Shown: piece by piece, positions 40,141-51,960 of the stretch
How the letters are laid out: each line of letters opens with the position of its first letter
How positions within the stretch are numbered: the first letter of the stretch is position 1
From: Cycas panzhihuaensis
Taxonomy: Eukaryota; Cycadophyta
Reading direction: 5' to 3'
Assembly: GCA_023213395.1 (NCBI GenBank)
Contig: CM041465.1
Coordinates: 215,829,741 to 215,893,740 of the forward strand
DNA: 64,000 nt
Translations under genes and position numbers: made by a program
Notes under the pieces: model-generated
Database searches by the model: none
What the model was told of the DNA's origin: nothing
Seen by the model: the letters and a program-made list of their open reading frames with translations, nothing else

Positions 40141-41606
40141 TAAGAAACTCTTGCCTGAAATATATAGCAGATCTAATAAATATTGATGAAAAGTAAATAA
40201 AATAGATATATATATTTGTATAAAAAAAAAATTGTAGTTTATTTTATGAGTTTATCCCAAAAAGAGGAAAGTTTTTTTTTTTCAATTGAAAAAAGTCTTC
40301 ATACAATATGTATACCAGAAAAAAGATATTTCATTCATATGTTGAGCTTTTGGATATGAGCCAATGATTGTGAAAAATATTGCAATATATATATATATAT
40401 ATATATATATGTTTATACAAAAAATATGAAAGATGTTGAGTTTTTTTTTTTTTTTTTAATTCAATAAAGCACAAATGAAAATAGAAGATTTCAAATATTT
40501 TGACAGAAATATATCAAGCAAATGAGATGCATGTATATATATCTAAAATCTTTTCAAATATGTTGCAGTAGATACATCAAAAATATGTGTTTAAAACTGA
40601 AAAAGCAATTGAAGAACTTGGTAAATATGGTTGTAGTAGATTTGTACCAAAAAATGGTCTTTAAAAGACTTCCAGTAGACAGATCTTCTTCCTCATAAGT
40701 CGAATATAGGTAGATCTGTTGTAACATATGGTTTGTTAGATAGGATATGCACCAAAAAATTGTAGATCTTAAAAGAAAACTTGAAAATATAGTTAAATAT
40801 ATAATGAAAAATACATATATAAAATTAAATATAGTAGATCTAAGGAAAACTTGAGAAAATATTATAGATTTTAAGCTAGATATTCAGATTTGATATGAGT
40901 ATAGCAGATCTATAGTCAAATATTGCAGATCTAAATGAATATACTAGAAAAAATGGTCAAATAATTGTTGAAACAAACAAATCTAAAGTAAAATATGCCA
41001 AATATGGGAAAAATATGGCAGATCTTGATGTAAACTTATATGAATCTTGCATGCAACTAAAAAACTTCACAGATCTGTGAAAACTATTAGATATAACAGA
41101 CAAATATAGTTGAAAAACTGTCAAATATATGATAAAATCTATAGATCTGAAAAAAAAATATAACTCAAATATGAACAAAAACTTGAATAAATATAGCTTG
41201 TTGTTGAAATCTGCTGATCTCCTTCGTATATCTGGAAATATAACCAAGAATCTGCCAAAAAATGGTAAAATATATGATAAAAAAATATAGATCTGAAGAA
41301 ATATAGCTCAAATCTGAGAAAAAAACTTGGATAAATATGGCTTGCTGCTGAAATCCTTCACAAATCTTTGCAAACATGTAGCTTGTAGTTGAAATCCTTC
41401 ATAAATCTACACAAATCTGAAGAAATTTGAAATATGTTTGTTATAGCACAAATATATCTTAATAATAAGCAAATCTGCTGAAAAATAGAAGAAACTTGCT
41501 AAAAAAATTTACAGAAAATAAATGTAACTAGTATTTTGCTTGTGAGCAAATCTGCCTCAAAATCTTCTTATTTCTTTAAAAATTTTCAACAGACCCGATG
41601 ATAAAT
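40141..41606. repeat. G2 leader with degenerate GATCTG-type repeats
   Basis: Words such as GCAGATCT, ATAGATCTGAA and AAATCTG recur many times. A longer unit is duplicated in tandem: from GATAAAATCTATAGATCTG near 41131 and again near 41275, period about 144 bp, each continuing with AACTTG(A/G)ATAAATAT and GCTG(A)AATC. A further partial copy follows at 41350-41400. An (AT)n run lies at 40386-40410. No coding sequence is seen. Confidence 0.7.
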
Positions 41607-41621
41607 GCGCTTCTGATACCA
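41607..41621 (-). other. primer-binding site of G2
   Basis: The minus strand reads TTTGGTATCAGAAGCGC, carrying the TGGTATCAGA core, two bases from the LTR edge at 41624. Confidence 0.85.
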
Positions 41622-41623
41622 AA

Positions 41624-42014
41624 TGTAGGAAAAAATATTCAAGGAGAATAGGGTAGAACATAGAATAATCTTCAATAGATCAATATATCGTTGTAGCATA
41701 AACCATAAAAGCATTGTATTCAAGCTATATTGTGAGAAGTGAGAATTACAAATTTTCTAAATGAGGGTGGTGTCTAAAGACACTAGGGTTGCATATCCCT
41801 CAATATTTATAATTTTGGGGGAGGAGGGAAACTCCTCAATCCCTGAAATTCAAATTAATAATAAAATAATGCTAACTTAACTCAAATGAAACTAACTCAA
41901 ATTAACATTAACTTACCTACACATATTGAGGACCCACATGTGTAAAATGAGGTTGATGAGGTGTACAATCCTGGTTGGAAGGTGGAAGTGGAGTGATGAT
42001 GATTAACTCCAAGA
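41624..42014 (-). repeat. 5' LTR of G2
   Basis: Plus strand TGTAGGAAAAAATATTC to TTAACTCCAAGA, followed by the AGGTA target duplication. The final CA has mutated to GA. Confidence 0.9.
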
Positions 42015-42019
42015 AGGTA

Positions 42020-45000
42020 TATCTTCTTAATCAATGCAAGATAAATATTTTCTTTTGAAATGAGATAAGCATTTTAAAGGATATATATGAGTCTTAAAAT
42101 TAAAGAGTAATATAATATAATATAATGTATTTGAACTTTCAAATATGATGATGACAGCTTTAACTTAATTTGAATGTGCCTTTTTATATGAGAGTCAAGG
42201 AACTTGATATATATAAAAAATTTCTAAATAATTACTTTCATAAATCAGAAATAACTAGATACTAAAGGAAAGTATATCCTTTCAGTGAATGCTATTTGCA
42301 CATTAATTTTCATAAGACTTCAAAAGCAAGCTTAAAAGGGGAATAATATGCGTTTAAATAATCATATGCAATAAAGTCCAACTTGAACTACCTTTCAAAG
42401 TTGAAATGAAACAAAATGATCTTCCAATTTTAATTCCTTATCAAGCATCAATAAATAAAGAGCTTTAAATAAACAAGATTGAATACACTTTCAAATGAAA
42501 AGATAACCAATGCTTTTGATTCAATTTACTATGAGAAATGAAGTCAATGATCAAAATATTTCCTTTCAATGGATGCAAGTATGCAACTATTCTCTTTTAA
42601 TTTTAAAGAATTCTTCTTGAACAATAAAACAACTTGCTTGGAAAGAAAGAAAGCTAAAAAATATATGTATGCTTTTTCAATTGAATGCATTAATGCAAAG
42701 ATACCTTAATAATGAAATAAGATCAAGATTTTCTTATACAAACTTTATCTTTCAAAAATGAAGAAGCTCCTTGAAAGGTTGCTTAAAATAGCTTTCAATG
42801 ATAATGTATTCACTTTTAATGAAATTATTTTAATAAATTAATAATAAGCTATAACCAAGTAAATTAAGGAGATGATCTATTCAAATGCTCAAATACTCTT
42901 TCAATCAAGGAGATGAACCTTTCAATCTTTAAATGTTTTTCAATCAAGATAGCTAATCAACCTTTAGAACTGATAAGATTTTTAAAAAATAAAGACAAAA
43001 CATATAATCCTTTTCCAAAATGATGAATATAAATGGCTTATAATCTTTTTATCAAAGATGCATATAAGAGGCCTTATAATAAAAGATTATGTATATAAAG
43101 ACGCAATGATATCCTTGAATAAAATGAGCCTTAAATCCTAAACAATCAAAATAGTAACAAATAACTATGTGATAATGCATTTATATGATTTCAAGAGATA
43201 TAAGGGCCTTAAGGTAAGTAAAAGTTCCTTCAACTTATAAAATAATGAGCTTAAAGTTCATAAGATTACTTACAAATACTTTTAGATGTAATGTAAGTAA
43301 AATGAAAGTGAGCTCTTTAGTTGATTCTCATATAAACCAAGTGCACTCTTTAAAGTATTTAAGAAGGAAAATGGCCTTAAATAATCATGAAACACTCAAA
43401 GAAACTTCTTAAACAAGAAAGAAAGTCACTTGGATTCACTTTTAGATGTAATAGAAAGAAAATAATAAGATAAGAGGTACTTGATTGTAGCTTTTAAATG
43501 TAATAGGGCTTATACTACTCCATAAGCTTAAAATAAAGCTTAAAGGCTGTAAAACAACTTGTAAATCTTATAAACACTAGTAAATATTATCAATAATTAG
43601 TTAATATATAAATATCAATTAAATATATTTAGTTGAAAAGAAATATTTGCCTAAAATATCTATAAAAGTGTTCAATAAGGATTAAAACAAAGCCTTAACT
43701 TCAGGGATTTTAATGACCTATAAAACGATATCAGAATGTGATGAAACCTATTCTATTACCGAGAGCTCTAAAATCCTTTCCAATGGTTTAAACAACTCAA
43801 GAAATAGAGTTGTAGAACTCAAGTTATTAATTGAATAGTAAGCAGACCCATTTAAAGCTAATGAAATATGAGTAATAAATCAATGTCAACTTTGACCTAA
43901 TTAAACTCTATAAATAATAACTCAAATCAAACAAATGATGACTCTAGGTTATAGAGCTCTGAGTCATAAATCCAACAAGTTTAGCATATTGGAAATCTAG
44001 CTCCCTAACATTAAGATACGATTGAAAATGTAAATAGTCCTTTATAGGTAAAAAATCAAAAAATAAAAAATAAGAATATGAGGTTTAGCCCCTTTGTAAA
44101 TGGGCTATTGGTCATATGAGGAGTCACGAGACCAACGGCTATAACTCTAAGGGGGCTCCAGATCTTAAAAAGTACCAAATAATCAATATAATTTTTGACA
44201 ATACAAAAAAGTTTCAAATTAATTCATAAAACTTTGAGGTATGTCGAAAAACATGGTCAAGTGGAGACCAAATGAGACTGAGGGCCAAAGATGAAGGGGG
44301 ATAATACCCAAAAAAGGCATTGGATCTCAAATTAAAGTCCAATGCAATTAAATTAAATGAAAAACCTTTGAAAAAATAAGATTTTTTAATAAAAAACTTG
44401 GCCATGAGAATGCTGACGAATAAAGGCAGAAATAGTCATTCAAAATCAATGAAATCAATGTGAAATCGATCTGAATCTCTGTGGAGGGGGGTGCCACAGA
44501 TCCCCAAAGATGATTAATTGAGAAAACTTGAAAATAAATATAATTTTTAATTTAAAAAATAAAAAAAATAATGTAAAGGTCGCACAATGAAGTGAGGGTG
44601 CAGAGGGCATTAAAATGATTAAAAAACATCGTGAAATTGATCCAAAACTCTATGAAGGTGGGTTCCCTAGACCAAAGTGAATATAATTTAAAAAATATAC
44701 CAAAAAAAAAGATTTTTTAATATGTAAAATTAGAGAAAAATAGAGGTCACAATGGGCATATGACAATGATGACATAGAGGGCAAGTTTTTGATCAAAAAA
44801 TCAATGTAAACAAGCGTAGATCTACTCAAAAATGTAGTGAGGTGGGATGTCATCAATTTGAGATAGAGATCGATGAGAAATTTCTCAAAAAAATATTTTT
44901 TTTTAATAAGTACAATGGAAAATTGCTAGAATAAAAGACACATAGATACTGGTCACTCTAGGAGCTCATTGTCCTCACTAGGGTCACAAAAAATGATGAA

Positions 45001-45717
45001 AACAGATAGGTGGCTCGCTCTTGTTGATGCCTAGGTGCCCTTAATTTTCATGAGAAATGGATGAGCATTAAATGAGAATGAGCTTACCAAAGATCAAGAG
45101 ACCGTGGAGGGTGTAGGGGTTGTACAACTAAAAATGGGCTAAAAAGACATCATGAATAGATTCTATAGGCCTAAAAACACCTTGCTACCAAGTTTCAAAG
45201 AAAACCAATAAGAAACAAAGCCAAACGAAGCAATTTCAACTTTAATGCATGGGGGTTTCAGTAGACAACAAGATACATTAGGCTTTCGGGAGCTTAAACT
45301 CATCGTAGGAGTGACAGTTTTTCAAACCATATTTTCTAGAGTGTAGAGGACTTAGAGATGAATCTAATGAGTGGTCACTTAATGTGGTTCTGAGCAATGT
45401 GGAGATCACACTAACCTATCAAAGTTAAAGAACTTGAATTTTTTTTTTTTTAATTGATGGAAAATGATTAAAATTTTAAAAAATATCAAATAATACTTTA
45501 AAATGATTACACCAAATAATTGTTGGGATGAATGGGCATACTATAACTATAAAAATCTGAAGAAAACAATGATTAAATGGATTATACATATCAAAAATAG
45601 TTAAATATTAACAAAAAACTATATAAAAATGTTAATAAACTTTATAAAATTGATAAAATATCAATGTAAATACTTGTTGTGAAGGTAGATCAATGCTTTG
45701 ATACAGGTGGCCGAGAT
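42020..45717. other. G1 noncoding leader
   Basis: A 3.7 kb stretch with no coding sequence. Three degenerate copies of a block of about 185 bp occur at 44440-44560, 44630-44720 and 44810-44900. Each contains a phrase like GAAATCGATC...CTCTGTGGAGG(G/T)GGG, then a purine stretch and a poly-T or poly-A run. The left end (42020-42060) matches reverse-complement sequence near 1660-1740 in G3. Confidence 0.6.
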
Positions 45718-45792
45718 CTACACTCTAATACCATGTTGGAATTGATTATAGCTCTAATACCATGTTAGAATTTGGTCACAACTCTTATACCA
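45718..45792 (-). repeat. three tandem PBS/LTR-edge copies in G1
   Basis: CTCTAATACCATGTTGGAATT starts at 45723, CTCTAATACCATGTTAGAATT at 45752 and CTCTTATACCATGTTAGAATT at 45782. Each is a PBS (minus strand TGGTATTAGAG or TGGTATAAGAG) joined to the first bases of the LTR, repeated with a 29-30 bp period. Only the last adjoins a complete LTR. Confidence 0.88.
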
Positions 45793-45985
45793 TGTTAGAA
45801 TTAATCAAAGAAGCAGGTAAGCGTATATAGCTCAAGCCATATTCAAAGTACACTTGTGAAATAGCATTGTATTAACCCATTGTGAAGAGAGTACACAAGA
45901 TTTGCAATAGTTAGTGGTGTTGATGAACATAAGAGTTTAGAATCCCATAAGATATATACTTTTGAGGAAGAAGGAAAACCTCCTT
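45793..45985 (-). repeat. right (5') LTR of G1, first part
   Basis: TGTTAGAATTAATC to CCTCCTT, aligning with 34946-35138. It is broken by C3 exactly at TCCTT. The remainder is at 63570-63694. Confidence 0.9.
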
Positions 45986-46344
45986 TATTGGTATAATGCC
46001 TAATTTTTCTATGCAAATATGTACTTAGGACCCCTCAAAGCCACCTTGGATCTCCCTAGGTCACCTCACGCCACCTAGCAACTGCCAACAACTGTTAAGG
46101 GAGCCGACGTATCCACCTAAGTTAAGTATTTAATTTATTATTTAATATTTTAATATTATTTTTAAATTTTGAATGTTGTCGGGTAGAGGTGCTTTCTATC
46201 TCCCCAAATTACTCTATAAATATGGTGGGAATACCTCTCAGGTATTTTTTAACACCGTCAACTTACTATTTGGAGATTTATTTTTCACTTTGAAATAATG
46301 CACTCGCACTTGTAATCTGCCTACTCTACACCTCACTTCTAATA
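45986..46344 (+). repeat. 5' LTR of C3
   Basis: TATTGGTATAATGCC to CACTTCTAATA. The canonical TG and CA ends have become TA, consistent with C-to-T changes on either strand. Confidence 0.92.
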
Positions 46345-46346
46345 TT

Positions 46347-46358
46347 TGGTATCAGAGC
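46347..46358 (+). other. primer-binding site of C3
   Basis: TGGTATCAGAGC, an exact initiator tRNA-Met PBS, two bases after the LTR. Confidence 0.95.
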
Positions 46359-47149
46359 TAGTGTTATTTAGATCCAAGAGTCTCACTGTAACTTATCTTA
46401 GCTATTTTTGGTATGTGATTGATATTATTCGTCGATGACATTTAAACTATATGAATCATTTACATTTGTTAATATTTTATTTATATTATATTCGTTTCAA
46501 TTTTTTAGTTTTTGGAACCATTCATAGCCAGTTTAGAACTAGTGATTGTGGTTCCCACATTGCTCAGAACTATTGCACATGACTACTCATTCTATTCGTA
46601 ATTGAATCCTCTAGCCATCAGAAGAAATCGTACTCGATTTCGTCATCTATGTTGAGAGAAATCTCGCTCGGAGTCTCTATATACCCATTTTTTACATATT
46701 TTGCTCCGTCGCTTAGTTCTAAGCTTGTAAGTTAACATTCATCATGAAATTTGACCAGAATCTAGCTATCAAGCATACCCATCTACCCCTAAAATCTCGT
46801 GAGAAATCGTGCCCTCTATAGAGAGTTTGAGTCAAGTGAACCTCCTCGCTGAGGTTTCTCATCATTTTTCTTTATTTTTTTAACTTGTATCAAGCATTTT
46901 TTTAAAAAAATTTTGTAAATTGAGTATATATATCTGGGTGGCCCTCATTTGTATGCAAGATTGAAGAGTTTTGATCACTATTTAGTGCTCACTCTACTTG
47001 AAATTGCCTCCACTCTTAACACTCTCATTGTCATTTGGCACTTTATCACCCTCTATTTTGCATTGAATACACCAGGTTCTTCATATTTTTAGTGTTTGTT
47101 TTTTATCGATCTAGGGCTAGTGATGTTTATGGCCCTATCCTCAGTGTGA
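46359..47149. other. C3 leader, first part
   Basis: Noncoding sequence with words such as GAGAAATCTCGCTCGGAGTC and GAGAAATCGTGCCCTC that repeat loosely at 46620-46680 and 46795-46825. It is cut by chromovirus T at 47155. Confidence 0.6.
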
Positions 47150-47154
47150 GATCA

Positions 47155-47537
47155 TGTTAGAATACCACTCCTTAATGATAATTACACACCAATATAATAG
47201 GTAAATAACTCCAAAAAAGCACTTGTATTGCAATACCCTTCGAGGGGGCAACCTCCTAATTACATGCAATAACAATGATATTTAAGATACCATACTTTAA
47301 GGATTACATAAATATATATATATGGCTCTATGCTTACTACTCAATGTCCTCCTTATGTATGTGGGATATTATATGAATATATATAGTACTCAATGACCAC
47401 TACACAACCTTTTACTTATGCATGTGGGATATTAAGAAAAGGGAAGAAGTAGAAGAAATAAAAGATATAAGAGAGAGAAGAAGTAGAAGATATAAGAGAA
47501 TATAAGAGAAGGTAAGTTAGGGGTTGGATCCCTAATA
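47155..47537 (-). repeat. 3' LTR of chromovirus T
   Basis: Plus strand TGTTAGAATACCACTCC to GGATCCCTAATA; the outer CA has become TA. It is nearly the same as 52841-53221. Confidence 0.93.
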
Positions 47538-47552
47538 AAGTCCCCCCCTTAA
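47538..47552 (-). other. polypurine tract of chromovirus T
   Basis: The minus strand reads TTAAGGGGGGGACTT, immediately before the 3' LTR. Confidence 0.88.
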
Positions 47553-47574
47553 AAAAGCTTTACCCTCAAAGTTT

Positions 47575-47765
47575 AGTGATCTAGGGGTGCTCTAGGACAA
47601 ATTGTTCATTCTCCCAGGTTGCATCTTCTCGCGGAAGTTATTTCCATTTGATGAGATACTTAATGATTTGTTTGGATCGTAGATGTTGAATTCTTCGGTC
47701 GATGATACATTCTGGAATGAGTTGAAGTTGCCCCTCCTCATTTAAGATAGGTAATTCTGTTTGAA
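47575..47765 (-). pseudogene. chromovirus T chromodomain
   Basis: Minus-strand translation gives LIPECIIDRRIQHLRSKQII, then KYLIKWK-stop-LPREDATWEN, then EQFVLEHP-stop. This is the integrase-fused chromodomain of plant chromoviruses, with the YLIKWK...EDATWE signature. Two stops, one between VIGQQV and VQTELP and one after KWK, break it. The protein ends 38 bases from the PPT. Confidence 0.9.
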
Positions 47766-47783
47766 CTTATACTTGTTGCCCAA

Positions 47784-48890
47784 TTACCTTCTTGAGACAT
47801 GAAACATGAAAGACATTATGGATCCTTGATAGCGGTGGTAAGTCCAAGGCATATGCAACTTCACCAATCTTCTTGAGAATTTTGTAAGGCCCATAAAATC
47901 GAGGTTGTAACTTATGTTGCCCATTCTGTTTGAGAGATGCCTGCTTATATGGTTACAACTGTAAGTATACCTAATCACCTGGCTGAAACGCTCATTCACT
48001 TCACCCTTTATCTACCTGTTGTTTCATCCGATGTTGTGCAAAGTTTAAATTTTCCTTGAGTAGCTTAAGAATCTGTGTTGTTTATTAGATGTGGTCTTCA
48101 TTTGCTTAAACCTTAGAACTGATTATGGCATAGGTTTTAAGTGTGGGTGGTTCATAGCCATATAACGCTTGGAACATAGTCATTCCTACTTATGCATGAT
48201 AGGTTGTATTATACCACCATGCTGCTAAAGGAACCCAATGATGCCATTGCCTCTACTTATCTGAAGAATAACACTGAAGGTATCCTTGAAAGCACTTATT
48301 AACCACCTCAGTTTGTCCATCTGTTTGTGGATATAGGATGAGCTCATTGTCAATTTAGTACCAAGTAGATGGAAGAGTTATATCCAGAAGTTGCTAGTAA
48401 ACTTGGGATCCCGATCACTGAATATGCATTTGGGCATGCCATGCAAACTATATATATCCTTTAAAAAGACCTCAACAATTTGCTTTGCCTTATCTGTGGC
48501 CTGAATGCCACAAAAATGAGCATATTTAGTTAGCCTATCAATAACCACCAGTATAGCATGTTTTCCTTCTGACTAAGGTAGGCCCACAATGAAGTCCATA
48601 GAAATTTCTTCCCATCATTGATTTGATATAGGAAGGGGTTGCAGCAATCCTGAAGACTTAACTGTTTCTATCTTATGTCGTTGACAAATTTCACATGAGG
48701 AAACATATCTTTTTACATCTCCTTTTTGTCCCTTCCAAAAAAAAGACTATTTTAAGCGGTGGTATGTTCATAGGAACCCTGAGTGCCCTGTTGTTGGAGA
48801 GACATGTGCATCATGTAAAATTTAATCATTAAGGCTAGAGTGAGGGCATATATATATTCAATTCTTATACCAGAGAATATTTGAAGACCA
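47784..48890 (-). pseudogene. chromovirus T integrase
   Basis: The zinc-domain end reads SCEICQRHKIE near 48665-48705. The core shows [11 protein letters not shown] at about 48290-48340, the block before the third catalytic acid. The C-terminal GPFKI-like segment and a KLHMPWTYHRYQ-type frame lie at 47784-47999. Stops and frameshifts occur every 50-150 codons. The first two catalytic acids were not individually confirmed. Confidence 0.8.
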
Positions 48891-48929
48891 TGTATAATGG
48901 GTTAAATGCCCTACTCCAGCTTGAAGGTC

Positions 48930-49253
48930 TTAAATGATCTGCTTTGTAAAGGAGTCCTCATCCCATTCTTGCTTGGTGACTGTTATCCAAGAGGGATTGA
49001 CTGTCGTGATAGAATATAGTGTAGAGCCTTCTTCCTTACGAGATAAAGCATCAGCAACTATATTATCCTTGCCTTTTTTATATATGATTTCAAAGTCAAA
49101 AGCTTGCATTTTGGTGACCCATTTTTGTTGCTCCTCAGATGCTATCCTTTGAGATAGGAAATATTTTAAGCTATTATGGTCTATTTTAATTTGGAAATGT
49201 GTTCTCAATAAATATTGTCGCCATTTCCTAATTGCATGAAGAATTGCTAACAT
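48930..49253 (-). pseudogene. chromovirus T RNase H
   Basis: An open 107-codon stretch reads MLAILHAIRKWRQYLLRTHF, IKIDHNSLKYFLSQRIASEE and FDFEIIYKKGKDNIVADALS. This is the gypsy RNase H with the (T)DH.SLK and KG..N.VADALSR blocks intact. The upstream E.E (E(K/R)ELLA(I/V)) part lies beyond a stop near 49260. Confidence 0.9.
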
Positions 49254-49299
49254 CTCCTTCTCATAGGTGGATTTGACTTATTCCTTGAGTGTAAGTTGA

Positions 49300-50160
49300 C
49301 GACTTTCAAAGACTAAAGGTTTTCATTCTTGCATTAAGACTGCTCTAATGCCTAGCCCTGATGCATCACATTCAATGGTGAAGGTCTTTATAAAGTCTAG
49401 TATTGCAAGGACTGGTGAGGTAGTTAATGCCAGCTTTAGGTGTTTAAATGCTTCACAGGCCTTATCATTCCAATGAAAGGAATCCTTTTTTAACAAGTTG
49501 ATTAAACGGGAAGCAATCCTTGCATAGCCTTGAACAAACTTTCAATAATATCTTGTGATTCCTAAGAATCCACGAAGGCCCTTGATGTTTTTAGATTTAT
49601 GCCACTTTGTGATAACTGCTATTTTCTTAGGATTCATCTTGACTCCTTCTTGAGAGATAATATGGCCCAAATATTCTATTTCTGTTTGCCTAAATTGACA
49701 TTTTGATTTTTTTGCATAAAGTTGGTTGTCTGTAAGCACCTATAATGCCTTATCAACATGCTGAAGATGGTCTTCCCATGTACAACTGAAGATTAAAATG
49801 TCATCAAAACAGACTAACGTGAACTTCCTTAAGTAAGGCTGAAAGAGTTTATTCATAAGTCCTTGAAAGGTGGATGAGGCATTAGTCAAGCCAAATGGCA
49901 TGACTAAAAATTCATAGTGACCTTCATGTGTACGAAATACAGTTTTATGAACATCCTCTGCTTTGATACTGATTTGATGGTATCCTGACCGCAAGGCCAA
50001 TGATGTGAAGAACATTGCTCCATGGAGTTCATACAAGAGTTCATTGATGACTGGTATAGGAAATTTATCCTTGATGGTTATTTTATTGAGCTCGTGGTAG
50101 TCTACACACATGCAAAATGAGCTATTCTTTTTTCTTACTAAAATTACTAGGGCAGAAACA
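49300..50160 (-). pseudogene. chromovirus T reverse transcriptase
   Basis: Two open pieces cover the domain. 49740-50111 holds [47 protein letters not shown] and [11 protein letters not shown]. 49542-49739 holds QLYAKKSKCQFRQTEIEYLG and GLRGFLGITRYY. The FDD pair is present, but the first catalytic Asp (usually [11 protein letters not shown]) is Ala, so the enzyme would be inactive. A stop at 49740 separates the pieces. Confidence 0.92.
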
Positions 50161-50169
50161 GTGCTTTTA

Positions 50170-50862
50170 CTTTCCCTAATAATACCAGCATTAAGGAGTT
50201 CTTGAACTAGTCATTCAATTTCATTCTTTTGCTGGTAGGGATACTAGTATGGTCGAATATAAGGAGGATTACTTCTAGCTACCAGGTCAATGATATGATC
50301 TTGGTCACATACTGGGGGAAGACCTTGAGGAATATCCTAAAAGACCTGGTTATGACGGTGAAGTACCAATTTTAAGTCATTTGGTATACCATCATCTTGG
50401 AGAATGTCCCCTTCTGTTAGAAGTTCTTGACCTTCCAGAGCATAACATTTGGCAATGATTCCTGTACCACCCTTTTTAATAAGCCTCTCCATACGGTGTA
50501 AGTTGATGATTTGGGTCGGCGAAGGAATGATCCCATTCAATTGATAGTCAATTCCTTCATAAGTAAATCGGATGAAGAGCTCTTGCATATTTAGTTGAAT
50601 GGTTCCTAATGGTTTGAGTCATTGTACCCTGAATACAATATCAACTCCTCCAACGGGAATGGTATACATAGAAGTGGAGAGGTGATAGTCACCTATTTGT
50701 AACTTGATATTGTGACATTTTGCCCCACAAGCAAGTGTCCCTCCATTAGCCACCATAACCTGAAAATTTTTTATAGGATATAGAAAACAATGAGTTCTTC
50801 AACAAGTTTCTGATTAATGAAATTGTGCGTGCTCTCAGAATCTATGAGGACAATCACCTTCA
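50170..50862 (-). pseudogene. chromovirus T protease and linker
   Basis: The active-site block reads VLIDSESTHNFIN at about 50815-50862, where the family has DSGATHNFI; the catalytic Gly is Glu. An open frame at 50337-50588 holds the later protease-to-RT linker (FTYEGIDYQLNG, ILQDDGIPNDLK). A frame change separates protease from the upstream zinc-knuckle frame. Confidence 0.82.
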
Positions 50863-51960
50863 TTTTTCTTAATATACCCAATAAGTTTGAGTGTCTGAGG
50901 GGCTGCAATTCTAGCTAGGGCATGCACAGATATAGTAGTAGTATCTTCTTCTTCTTCCTCCTTAGATAGGTCACAATCATTATTTTTTGGCTCTAATGAG
51001 GCTTCTTCTACTGGTTCCTCATCTTGAACATCCTCAATTATGAATAAGTGTCGTTCAGGACACTTATGGTCTTTATTCCACTTTTGGTTACAATGAAAAC
51101 ATAACCCTTTCAATCTTTTCTCATCCATCTCTTGGGAAGTCATTCGTCGTACACCAAGAACCTGAAATTATGGTCGTTTTTCTGGAAATGTTTGTTGGGG
51201 GGGTCGGGATGCCTTATTTTTTACTTTAATATGTCGAGCAAAATTAATAGTTGTAGAGATGTTATCAGGTTTTAAGAGTCACAACTCATGTCTGATGTCA
51301 TCTCATAACCCACCAATGTACAACTCGAGTAATTTATCCTAACAAAGACCATCAACCCTTGTGGAGAGACGTTGGTATTCTGTTGTATAAGTTGAAACAG
51401 TCCCCTTCTGTCTGACTTTAGCTAACTGGTTAAAGTGGTCATGATCCTGTAATCGCCATATTGAGCTATAAGATCCTTGAAAAAACCCTCCCATTGATAA
51501 CTAAGCCCACCAATTGTTTTCATAACCCATTGGTACCATTGGTAGGGTTCAGTTTCCGTGTGTAGAGAAGCAAGAGGGATCTTCTTATCTGCTAGAACTT
51601 GATGAAGAGAAAAGTATTGTTCCATTTGGGTGATCCAGGTATGTACATATGTTCCATTAAACTTCTTGATTTCTACCTTGGGAAGGAAGTTCAGACGAAA
51701 GTGCCTACCATCATTACCTTTATCTTCTTTAGCAAAGTGACCCCCACCTATGTGAGTAGTATCATCAAGGTCAATCTTTTCTTCCTTAAGAGGTTTCATG
51801 GATGTTTGCTCTAGCATTACTGCTTCAAATTTTTCATTGAAGTCATTTTGGATTTGTAATATATCTTCTCGAAGTTGTGAAGCAACATCATTGAGATCTT
51901 GAGTCTAACTTGGGTTCATCTTAGGGGCCATTAGTCCACAAGACCTAAGTTGAATCTTGG
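50863..51960 (-). pseudogene. chromovirus T gag
   Basis: The gag core lies at 51422-51817 (KEDKGNDGRHFRLNFLPKVE, FNGTYVHTWITQMEQYFSLH, IPLASLHTE, YQWYQWV, WEGFFKDLIAQYG). A stop leads to a second open frame (50835-51143) with the zinc knuckle LCFHCNQKWNKDHKCPERH and an acidic linker rich in Glu. The CCHC spacing CX2CX7-type (C..C.......HKC) matches chromoviruses. The start codon is uncertain; the leader begins about 51960. Confidence 0.88.

Larger units (their letters stand above)
36016..42014 (-). mobile_element. G2: gag-only copia element inserted in G1, carrying a captured ACCase fragment
   Basis: LTRs 36016-36422 and 41624-42014, PBS at the right, PPT at the left, and a perfect 5 bp target duplication AGGTA (36011-36015 and 42015-42019) define a complete 6.0 kb element. 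It belongs to the same family as G1: related LTR blocks, a gag fragment close to the PPT, and leader blocks in common (TTGGCCCCTTTAG...CTAATGGTCA at 38560-38580 against TAGCCCCTTTGTAA...CTATTGGTCA at 44088-44115). It lacks protease, integrase and RT and so would need proteins from another element to move. Confidence 0.92.

Noticed and set aside
40957-41377. Phe/Tyr-rich open frames on the minus strand
   Set aside because: They come from the 144 bp tandem unit of the G2 leader and repeat each other; there is no sign of coding.
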